In this document: positions 1 to 5,516 of the stretch, one piece after another | How positions within the stretch are numbered: position 1 is the stretch's first letter | How the letters are laid out: each line of letters starts with the position of its first letter | NCBI GenBank assembly: GCA_026392575.1 | Contig: JAPLBU010000419.1 | Coordinates: 1 to 6,014 of the forward strand | Reading direction: 5' to 3' | DNA: 6,014 bases | Source: Actinomycetota bacterium | GTDB taxonomy: Bacteria; Actinomycetota; Actinomycetes; S36-B12 | Notes under the pieces: generated by a model | Databases searched by the model: none | What the model was told of the DNA's origin: nothing | What the model saw: only the letters and a program-made list of their open reading frames with translations | Position numbers and translations under genes: made by a program

Positions 1-1504
1 TCCGCGGGAGTCGCTCCTGTGCGTCCAGTTCGGCGTGAGCAGGGGCGCCATGCGCGAGGCCGTGAAGGCTCTTGCCGCCAAGGGCATGCTCGAGGCGCGG
101 CCACGTACCGGAACCAAGGTGAGACCTCGACGAGAATGGAACCTCCTCGATGTCGACATGCTCACGTGGCAGCGTGACGTCGACGCGATCGGGCTCGTGG
201 CGCACCTCAACCAACTTCGCCGCGCTCTTGAGCCAGGGGTCGCCGAACTGGCCGCCCGCAATGCCACGCCCGAAGACATCAAGTCCCTAACAGCGGCCGT
301 GGACCGGATGGAGCGCGCAGCGAGGGGCGAGGAGAGCAGGGCAGGATTCGTCGAGGCCGACGTTAGCTTCCACACCGCCCTCCTGAGTGCCTGCCGCAAC
401 CCGTTGTTCGACGCCCTCGCCCAGGCGCTGCACGTGGCCCTCCACATTGGCTTCGACACCACGTCGGCTGTCCCTGGTGCCGTCGAGCAGACGGTTCCGC
501 TGCACCGTGCCGTGCTCGAGGCGGTTGTCGCAGGGAACCCCTCGCAAGCTTCTGACGCCATGAGGAGTGTCCTGGACACGGCCGATCGAGACCTCGACGA
601 GGCGGCGGCCTCCCCGGCCAGCACGAGCCCGCGGGTTGAACACGTGACGTGGGAGGGGTTGGACGCTATCCGCATGATCGGCGACCGAATCGCCCTCACG
701 GTCGTCCCGTCGCGAGGCGCCAGAATCGTCGAACTACTCGACCGCCAGACCGGCGTGCAATGGATGTCGCCACCCGTACGCCCGCCGCAGGGACTCCATG
801 AGGGCGCAGTCTGGGAGGACCAGGACTGCGCAGGGTGGGACGAGCTGTGCCCGAACATCGCTCCCGTGGAAGCAACCGCAGCCGGCGGCAGCCACTTCGA
901 GGCGATCGACCTTGACGGGCTAGCAACGTCTTGCCGGTCAGCGGACGTGCACTTCATGCGGAGGATCTCGGTTTCAGGATCCACGCTCCGTACTGAGTAC
1001 TCGGTCGAGAACCTCACCGACCAGCCCATCGTCGGTTGCTGGGCCGCCCACCCGATCCTGCGGCTCACCGACACCACCGAAGTCCTGCTCCCGCCCGGTA
1101 GCGAAGTCGTGATCGACTCGGGTCCCATGCACGACCATGCGGACGAGCCAGGCTGGCGGCCGTGGCCGGTGCTCGATGACTTGGGCGGCAACTGGGACCG
1201 GCCGGGCGCCGCACCGGGACTCGCAGCGAAGCTGTTCACCAGACCCGGCACCACGGCAAGCGTCCGAGTCGCGCGCGACGGCGCCTACCTCGAGGCGAGG
1301 GTCGATCCCCGCGAGGTGCCGTCGTTCGGCCTGTGGCTCAACAATGGCGGCTGGCCGGACGACGTTCCGCAGCGCCACTTCGCTGTGGAGCCGAGTTTCG
1401 CCGCAGCAGACTCGCTCGCCCTGTCCGATCGCCGTGGGGCAGCCCTGCACCTTGAGCCAAGGAGCCTTCACCACTGGTCGGTCGAATGGACCGTCGGCCC
1501 TTAG
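1..1504 (+). CDS. FadR-type GntR regulator fused to an aldose-1-epimerase-like domain (5' end outside window)
   Basis: The reading frame is open from base 2, so the gene starts upstream. The GTG at base 35 lies inside the helix-turn-helix (the frame around it reads CVQFGVSRGAMREAVKALAA) and is unlikely to be the true start. Counting residues from that GTG, three parts follow. The winged helix ends near residue 30 with a GTKV wing. An all-helical FCD effector domain spans about 50-190, with D109 and H113 (DxxFH) and H157 as expected metal or ligand contacts, but V179 where family members usually have His. After a linker rich in Ala, Ser and Pro (about 190-201), a beta-rich mutarotase-like domain runs from about 201 to 489, with GWDE (267-270), WAAHP (H339) and VEPSF (E452); H339 and E452 are the likely catalytic His and Glu. 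No stop or frameshift separates the domains, and no good internal ribosome site precedes the second. It probably controls the downstream sugar-acid genes; whether the epimerase domain senses sugar or catalyses is inference. Confidence is high for each domain. Confidence 0.88.
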   Translation, partial: PRESLLCVQFGVSRGAMREAVKALAAKGMLEARPRTGTKVRPRREWNLLDVDMLTWQRDVDAIGLVAHLNQLRRALEPGVAELAARNATPEDIKSLTAAVDRMERAARGEESRAGFVEADVSFHTALLSACRNPLFDALAQALHVALHIGFDTTSAVPGAVEQTVPLHRAVLEAVVAGNPSQASDAMRSVLDTADRDLDEAAASPASTSPRVEHVTWEGLDAIRMIGDRIALTVVPSRGARIVELLDRQTGVQWMSPPVRPPQGLHEGAVWEDQDCAGWDELCPNIAPVEATAAGGSHFEAIDLDGLATSCRSADVHFMRRISVSGSTLRTEYSVENLTDQPIVGCWAAHPILRLTDTTEVLLPPGSEVVIDSGPMHDHADEPGWRPWPVLDDLGGNWDRPGAAPGLAAKLFTRPGTTASVRVARDGAYLEARVDPREVPSFGLWLNNGGWPDDVPQRHFAVEPSFAAADSLALSDRRGAALHLEPRSLHHWSVEWTVGP

Positions 1505-1534
1505 CGCTCGCTGAGGGCCAATCCCCCACCCAAC

Positions 1535-1540
1535 AAGGAG
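1535..1540 (+). promoter_or_regulatory. Ribosome binding site for the dehydratase gene
   Basis: AAGGAG lies 6 bp before the GTG at 1547. It supports GTG as the true start of the dehydratase gene and fits the 42-bp gap after the regulator fusion. No obvious promoter or terminator hairpin sits in that gap, so co-transcription with the upstream gene is likely. Confidence 0.8.
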
Positions 1541-1546
1541 ATCCAC

Positions 1547-2707
1547 GTGAAGGTCACCGCCGTCGACACCGTCGTCGTCAACGCACGGTTGCGCAACTGG
1601 GTCTTCGTCAAGGTCGTCACCGACGTTCCCGGTCTCATCGGTTGGGGCGAGTCGACGCTGGAGTGGAAGACGCAGGCGGTCGTTGGGGCCATCCGCGACC
1701 TGGAGCCCCTCATTGTCGGACAGGACCCCAGCCGGCTCGAGCACCTTTGGCAGTCCATGTACCGCCATCAGTTCTTCCAAGGCGGCGTGGTCACCACCTC
1801 CGCCATCAGCGGCATCGATCAGGCGCTTCACGACATCGTCGCCAAGTCCCTCGGCGTCCCCATCTATCAGCTTCTCGGCGGTGCAGTGCGTTCACGAGTA
1901 CGCATGTACGACCACCTTGGCGGCGGCGACTCCGATGCGGTCTACGGCGCGAGTGATGAGGAGTTCGCCGCCTCGGCGCGACGCAGTGTCGATGAAGGAT
2001 TCACAGCATTGAAGATCCTTGCCGTGCCGATCGGCCCCCCGCTAGGCGGCCGGGCGGAAGTCAAGGCCGCTGCACATCGGATGGAACTCGTGCGCACAGC
2101 TGTTGGCGACGACGTGGACATAATGGTGGATCTGCACGGTCGCACGACGCCGGCGATGGCGATCCAGTTTGGCCAGGCGCTGGCCGAGTTCAACCCTTGG
2201 TTCTTCGAGGAGCCGTGCCAGCCGGGCAACGTCGATGCGATGGTCGAGGTGGCCCGGGCGCTTCCCTTCCCGGTCGCAACAGGTGAGCGCATCGTCAATC
2301 GTCATGAATTCTTCGAGTTGATGTCCAAGCGAGCCTGCGCGGTTATCCAGCCGGATGTCTGCCACTGCGGCGGATTCACCGAGATCCGAAAGGTCGCGGC
2401 GATTGCGGAGACCTTCCAAGTCGCGATCGCCCCGCACAATCCACTGGGTCCGATCGCCACGGCCGCGAGCCTTCACTTCGCCTTCTCGTCTCCCAATCAC
2501 CTGATCCAGGAGGTCATGCGCGCTGACGTGCCCTGGCGAGACGAGGTCGTCACGCCCGGTCTGCCGATCGTCGCCGGCCATGTTGAGTTGCCGATCGTGA
2601 TCGGACTGGGAATCGAGGTGGACGAGCGGGCGGCCGCCAAGTATCCGTACCAAGCGGAACCGCAGGTGGCGCCGCTTGGCCCCGACGGCGCCGTGCGTGA
2701 CTGGTAG
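1547..2707 (+). CDS. Mandelate racemase/enolase-superfamily sugar-acid dehydratase, D-galactonate dehydratase-like
   Basis: This is predicted to be a cytoplasmic Mg-dependent enzyme that removes water from an aldonate to give a 2-keto-3-deoxy aldonate. The 386 residues match the usual family length. An N-terminal capping domain (about 1-115) ends with the typical GVPIYQLLGG (103-112), followed by the barrel. Expected metal ligands are D195 (in DLHGR), the FFEEP glutamates at 221/222, and E247 (in TGER). H297 (APHNP) with D270 (QPD) forms the general acid/base dyad, and H197 in DxH is typical of galactonate-dehydratase-type members. The barrel strand that carries the KxK base pair in mandelate racemase reads ALKILAVP (154-161), with a single Lys, which fits a dehydratase better than a racemase. 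The GTG start is set by a good ribosome site. The SDR follows after 52 bp. Galactonate, fuconate, gluconate or another aldonate could be the substrate; the family call is firm, the substrate is not. Confidence 0.88.
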   Translation: MKVTAVDTVVVNARLRNWVFVKVVTDVPGLIGWGESTLEWKTQAVVGAIRDLEPLIVGQDPSRLEHLWQSMYRHQFFQGGVVTTSAISGIDQALHDIVAKSLGVPIYQLLGGAVRSRVRMYDHLGGGDSDAVYGASDEEFAASARRSVDEGFTALKILAVPIGPPLGGRAEVKAAAHRMELVRTAVGDDVDIMVDLHGRTTPAMAIQFGQALAEFNPWFFEEPCQPGNVDAMVEVARALPFPVATGERIVNRHEFFELMSKRACAVIQPDVCHCGGFTEIRKVAAIAETFQVAIAPHNPLGPIATAASLHFAFSSPNHLIQEVMRADVPWRDEVVTPGLPIVAGHVELPIVIGLGIEVDERAAAKYPYQAEPQVAPLGPDGAVRDW

Positions 2708-2743
2708 CACAGACCCACGAATGCCATCTTCGGGAGCACGGGG

Positions 2744-2749
2744 GAAGGA
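2744..2749 (+). promoter_or_regulatory. Ribosome binding site for the SDR gene
   Basis: GAAGGA lies 10 bp before the ATG at 2760. It favours this start over the in-frame ATGs at 2676 and 2721, which would add residues unlike an SDR N-terminus and have no comparable purine-rich site in front. Confidence 0.55.
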
Positions 2750-2759
2750 CGGTCGGGAC

Positions 2760-3503
2760 ATGACTTCAGGGGTCGTTGTCGTCACGGGCGGCAGCCAGGG
2801 AATCGGGCGAGCGACGGTGGAGGCGTGCCTTCGCGGCGGATCGGCCGTCGTGTCGTTGGACCTGGTCGAGGGTGGGCCTCCCTCCGAGGTCGGGGAATTC
2901 GTCCACATCTCCTGCGATGTCACCGACGAAGGTCGAGTGGCGTCGGCCATGGCCGACCTGGCCGAGCGGTTCGACGTCATCGATGGCCTAGTGAACAACG
3001 CGGGGGCCAACGTGTTCGAGGATCCGGCGACGATGGAGATCGCCGACTGGGATCGCCTCTTCGCGTTGGATTTGCGGGCTTCGTGGCTCTGCGCAAAGCA
3101 TGCCTATCCGTTGCTGCTCAGGTCGAATCGCGCGTCGATCGTCAATGTGTCGTCGATCCACGCCAAGCTCACCGTGCCGGGCATGTTCCCTTACGCTGCA
3201 GCGAAGTCCGGCCTGGAGGGTCTTACTCGCAGCCTCGCTCTGGAGTGGGGTGACCGGGGTATCCGCGTTAACGCCGTTGCCCCGGGGTTCACGCGCACGC
3301 AGCTGGTGATCGATTGGCTGGCGATGCAGCAGGATCCGGTCGCTGCCGTGGAGCGGCTGAACTCGCAGATCGCACTCGGCCGGATGTCGGAGCCTTCGGA
3401 GATCGCCTCGGTGATCGCCTTCCTGTTGGGATCGGAGTCGTCGGCCATGACGGGTGCGGTTGTGCCGGTGGACGGAGGGCACTCCATCCGCTACCCGTCC
3501 TGA
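2760..3503 (+). CDS. Short-chain dehydrogenase/reductase (SDR), probably NAD-dependent
   Basis: This is a classical SDR of 247 residues, a typical length for the family. From the ATG at 2760 the motifs are the nucleotide-binding TGGSQGIG (9-16), acidic D34 at the end of the second strand (favouring NAD over NADP), CDVTD (52-56), NNAG (79-82), S132, and Y145xxxK149 as the catalytic Ser-Tyr-Lys set. D104 (in FALDLRA) occupies the place where many SDRs have the fourth catalytic residue, Asn. The C-terminus has the usual TGAVVPVDGG (231-240). It follows the dehydratase by 52 bp and probably shares its transcript. By analogy with fucose and rhamnose pathways it may oxidise a 2-keto-3-deoxy aldonate or the starting sugar; this is inference. 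Its last 13 bp overlap the 3' end of the convergent dehydrogenase gene. The family is certain and the substrate unknown. Confidence 0.9.
   Translation: MTSGVVVVTGGSQGIGRATVEACLRGGSAVVSLDLVEGGPPSEVGEFVHISCDVTDEGRVASAMADLAERFDVIDGLVNNAGANVFEDPATMEIADWDRLFALDLRASWLCAKHAYPLLLRSNRASIVNVSSIHAKLTVPGMFPYAAAKSGLEGLTRSLALEWGDRGIRVNAVAPGFTRTQLVIDWLAMQQDPVAAVERLNSQIALGRMSEPSEIASVIAFLLGSESSAMTGAVVPVDGGHSIRYPS
3470..3489 (-). terminator. Candidate hairpin just beyond the minus-strand dehydrogenase gene
   Basis: On the minus strand, GGATGGA and TCCGTCC can pair (six Watson-Crick pairs and one G-U) around a 6-nt loop, starting one base after the dehydrogenase stop codon. In plus-strand RNA the same position is a C-A mismatch, so the structure favours the minus transcript. 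No T-rich tract follows, and the stem lies inside the SDR coding sequence, so chance is a real alternative. Confidence 0.25.
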
Positions 3504-4504
3504 GGGTCCCCGACGCGCAGTAGCACCTTGCCGCGCACGCCGTCGGAGTGGCGCAGCGTGGAGATCGCGGACTCCCAGTCGCCGAGGGCAAATCGATGCG
3601 TGACGAGGAAGTCGAACGACACCCGGCCGGCGTTGAGCAGATCGACGACCGATTGCCAGGCGCGCGACGTGTAGCTGAAGCTTCCGACGACCGAGACATC
3701 GCCGTTGACGATGTCGTCGATCGGCAGCCCTGCGACGGCTCCCGTCCCGGCCAGACCGACGAGAACCACAGTGCCGCCACGCGCCACGGAGGCCAGGGCA
3801 GTCTCAGCCGCAGCCACGACACCGGCAGCCTCGATCACCAGGCCGTACGTTCCTTCGAGCGCCGTGGGGTCCGTGAGGAACGCGTCCGCGCCGGCCGCCA
3901 TGGCCAACGGTCGCTGTGCTGCCCGAGCACCCAGCACGTGCACGGATGCCGGTGACCAGTTGCGAACCAGGGTGGCGGCAAGCAGCCCCACTGTTCCGTC
4001 CCCGACGATGAGGACGCGGGTTCCGGCGACGGGCCGGGCGCGGTCGATCGCCCGATAGACCACCGCTGCCGGCTCGACGAGGACCCCGGACTCGAACGAC
4101 ACCGCATCATCGAGTGAATGCACGAGGGCCGCGGGAACCGCAATGAGTTCAGCGGCCGCGCCCGGTCGAGTGAACCCGAGTTCGTCATAGGTGAGGCATC
4201 GGTTGGTGTCACCGTTGAGGCACTCGGGGCAGTCGCCACAGGCGATGATTCCTTCGACAACCACTCGGGTTCCCACGACCGGGGCACCGGGTGCCGAGTC
4301 CACGACGATGCCCGCCCACTCGTGGCCGATCGTCAGGGGCATCCGAACGTACGCTTGATCGATACTGCCATCGATGATCTCGAGGTCGGTGCCGCACAGG
4401 CCCACAAGTACGGGCTTGACGATCACCTCAGCCGGCCGCTTCGTGGGTGCATCCAGGTCAAGCAGCGAGATGTCGCCTGGCGCAGCGACCACGAGGGCCT
4501 TCAC
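3491..4504 (-). CDS. Zinc-dependent medium-chain (alcohol/polyol/sugar) dehydrogenase
   Basis: At 337 residues this is a normal length for the medium-chain dehydrogenase family and is read from a GTG at 4504. The GroES-like N-terminal domain has the catalytic zinc set C37 (in GLCGTD), H61/E62 (in GHEWAG) and E144 (in VEPAA). The structural zinc cysteines are all present: C89, C92, C95 and C103. The Rossmann domain has VGDGTVG (167-173). At the end of its second strand the sequence reads VLGAR (190-194), with Gly192 and Arg194 where NAD-specific relatives usually have an acidic residue, so NADP use is plausible. The GTG overlaps the iclR stop as GTGA. No strong ribosome site is visible before it, so translation is probably coupled to iclR. 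Related enzymes include sorbitol, threonine and galactitol dehydrogenases. The context favours a sugar, polyol or sugar-acid substrate, which is inference. Confidence 0.9.
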   Translation of the reverse strand: MKALVVAAPGDISLLDLDAPTKRPAEVIVKPVLVGLCGTDLEIIDGSIDQAYVRMPLTIGHEWAGIVVDSAPGAPVVGTRVVVEGIIACGDCPECLNGDTNRCLTYDELGFTRPGAAAELIAVPAALVHSLDDAVSFESGVLVEPAAVVYRAIDRARPVAGTRVLIVGDGTVGLLAATLVRNWSPASVHVLGARAAQRPLAMAAGADAFLTDPTALEGTYGLVIEAAGVVAAAETALASVARGGTVVLVGLAGTGAVAGLPIDDIVNGDVSVVGSFSYTSRAWQSVVDLLNAGRVSFDFLVTHRFALGDWESAISTLRHSDGVRGKVLLRVGDPQDG

Positions 4505-5325
4505 GTCGTTACCGCAGTCGTGACGAGCTCGCGTGGCGTTCCCCCGAGCATGCGGGTGATGCCGTTCGCCGACTCACGCACGAGCGCCCCGAGGTCCCGA
4601 ACGGCCTGCTCAGGAAGGTCGCGCTTGATCCCCGTAGCGCTGATGGTGCCGGCGCATGAGCCCGAGTGGTCGAAGAAGGCCGCGCCTACGCAGAACACGC
4701 CGTCGAAGTCCTCCTCGTCATCGACCGCGTAGCCACGGCGACGCACCTCGGCGAGATCGTCGAACAGGCCCTGCAATGTGGTGATCGTGTTCGCGGTGCG
4801 GCGAGGCATCCCGGTGACGGCGATGATCGAGGCGACCTCTCTATCCGTCATGGACGCGAGGATCGCCTTGCCGGCCGAACTGACGTGGGGGAGCTCAGGA
4901 ACCCCCAGAGGGGCGTGGAAGCGAATGGCTCCGGGGGCGTCTACCCTCTCGATGAACAGTGGCCGGCCGTTCTCGTTGATGGCCGCGCGGATCGTCAGAC
5001 CCGTCTTGGCATTGATGTCGTGCAACACCGGCTGGCAGATTGCGGCCAACGGCAGCCCGCTGGCGGAGATGTCTCCGAGGCGGACGAGGGCCAGCCCCAG
5101 TTGGTACCTCGTGCCCGGCTCGAGAATGCGCAGGTAGTTGAATTCCAGCAGCGTGCGGGCCAGCGCGAACGTCGTGCTCTTGGAGGCGCCGAGCTGGCGG
5201 GCCAGTTCGCTGACCGTCAGCCCGTCGACGGGTCCACTCGCGATGATGTCGACCAGGCGCAGCGCACGATGCAGGCTGCCGACGGTGTAGCGCGCGAGGG
5301 TCTCCGGCCGATCAGCGTTCGTCAT
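4501..5325 (-). CDS. IclR-family transcriptional regulator
   Basis: This 274-residue protein has the full IclR layout. An N-terminal winged helix (about 14-76) contains LTVSELARQLGASKST as its helix-turn-helix, a linker helix follows, and the C-terminal effector domain (about 95-258) shows the family-typical LPHVSSAGKAILASM (145-159) and GYAVDDEE (198-205) near the ligand pocket. Such proteins bind DNA as dimers or tetramers and respond to small carboxylates or sugar-derived acids. The gene precedes the zinc dehydrogenase with a GTGA overlap and diverges from the gene at 5517. The ATG at 5325 has no purine-rich ribosome site before it; a TAGTGT box 6 bp upstream would fit a leaderless transcript. 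A 17-bp operator-like site covers the start codon, which suggests autoregulation. Whether it represses or activates cannot be told, though the site position favours repression of its own gene. Confidence 0.9.
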   Translation of the reverse strand: MTNADRPETLARYTVGSLHRALRLVDIIASGPVDGLTVSELARQLGASKSTTFALARTLLEFNYLRILEPGTRYQLGLALVRLGDISASGLPLAAICQPVLHDINAKTGLTIRAAINENGRPLFIERVDAPGAIRFHAPLGVPELPHVSSAGKAILASMTDREVASIIAVTGMPRRTANTITTLQGLFDDLAEVRRRGYAVDDEEDFDGVFCVGAAFFDHSGSCAGTISATGIKRDLPEQAVRDLGALVRESANGITRMLGGTPRELVTTAVTT

Positions 5326-5333
5326 AGCCGAAC
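5317..5333. promoter_or_regulatory. Imperfect 17-bp operator-like site over the iclR start codon
   Basis: GTTCG-N7-CGAAC, read as GTTCGTCATAGCCGAAC, has the same length and outer arms as the perfect palindrome at 5453-5469. Six of eight arm positions pair. The iclR ATG (bases 5323-5325) lies at its centre and the possible -10 box TAGTGT partly overlaps it, so protein bound here would block iclR expression. Binding by IclR is inference. Confidence 0.5.
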
Positions 5334-5337
5334 ACTA
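5332..5337 (-). promoter_or_regulatory. Candidate -10 box for a leaderless iclR transcript
   Basis: On the minus strand TAGTGT fits TAnnnT and ends 6 bp before the iclR ATG, so transcription would begin at or next to the A of ATG. This would explain the missing ribosome site. No recognisable -35 element lies 16-18 bp upstream, so the call is weak. Confidence 0.25.
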
Positions 5338-5407
5338 GGGCAGTTTGTCGGTCACGGCGAATACCCCCATCGAACAATCCTGTAACAAACGTGCTGAATC
5401 CCTTGAC

Positions 5408-5436
5408 ACCATACAGTCTCGCTGATTGGCTGCCCA
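5408..5436 (-). promoter_or_regulatory. Alternative candidate promoter for iclR
   Basis: On the minus strand TGGGCA (bases 5431-5436) and TATGGT (5408-5413) are 17 bp apart. They match the housekeeping consensus at four of six -35 positions and at the three key -10 positions. It would give an untranslated leader of roughly 75 nt, yet no ribosome site is seen before the ATG. It competes with the leaderless model. Confidence 0.22.
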
Positions 5437-5452
5437 CCATTATCCGATCACT

Positions 5453-5469
5453 GTTCGGTAATACCGAAC
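5453..5469. promoter_or_regulatory. Perfect 17-bp palindromic operator, probably bound by IclR
   Basis: GTTCGGTAATACCGAAC has 8-bp arms that pair without mismatch around a central A. It lies in the iclR/TIM-barrel divergent region, 47 bp before the ATG at 5517. Its size and GTTCG outer arm resemble known IclR-family operators (PcaR-type sites begin GTTCG and are about 15 bp; this comparison is from memory). An 8-bp palindrome GAACGTTC follows immediately at 5470-5477. A search by eye found the same GTTCG-N7-CGAAC pattern only once more, at the iclR start. Confidence 0.65.
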
Positions 5470-5505
5470 GAACGTTCCGTCCCATCGTGCTCGACAACGA
5501 GAACT

Positions 5506-5511
5506 GAGAGG
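5506..5511 (+). promoter_or_regulatory. Ribosome binding site for the gene at 5517
   Basis: GAGAGG ends 5 bp before the ATG at 5517 and supports that start. The frame remains open for all 166 codons to the window end. Confidence 0.65.
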
Positions 5512-5516
5512 CCCCC

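Noticed and set aside
35..37. GTG as the start of the regulator gene
   Set aside because: The upstream in-frame residues continue the winged-helix pattern to the window edge, so starting here would cut off most of the DNA-binding domain.
974..1831. A 285-codon open frame on the minus strand
   Set aside because: It lies opposite the mutarotase domain and the dehydratase start, spans a gene boundary, and its translation resembles no family. It is an expected shadow in GC-rich DNA.
2676..2759. Earlier in-frame ATG starts for the SDR (2676 and 2721)
   Set aside because: They add 13-28 residues not typical of SDRs and lack a ribosome site; the ATG at 2760 gives a standard N-terminus.
2042..3010. 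A 322-codon open frame on the minus strand
   Set aside because: It runs antisense across the dehydratase/SDR junction, both of which have clear motifs. Its product is Arg/Asp-rich without recognisable domains.
4666..5385. A 239-codon plus-strand frame opposite iclR
   Set aside because: The minus-strand IclR protein explains this DNA with full-length domain matches; the plus frame has no motif.
5343..5390. GTTTGT and ACAAAC inverted repeat in the divergent region
   Set aside because: The 6-bp arms are 36 bp apart and unrelated to the 17-bp motif; chance is likely.
5403..5408. Perfect TTGACA as a -35 box for the gene at 5517
   Set aside because: No acceptable -10 hexamer lies 16-18 bp downstream (the sequence there reads TTGGCT), so I cannot call a promoter from it.
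5490..5501. Small CTCG/CGAG hairpin before the gene at 5517
   Set aside because: A 4-bp stem is too short to support an attenuator or riboswitch call.
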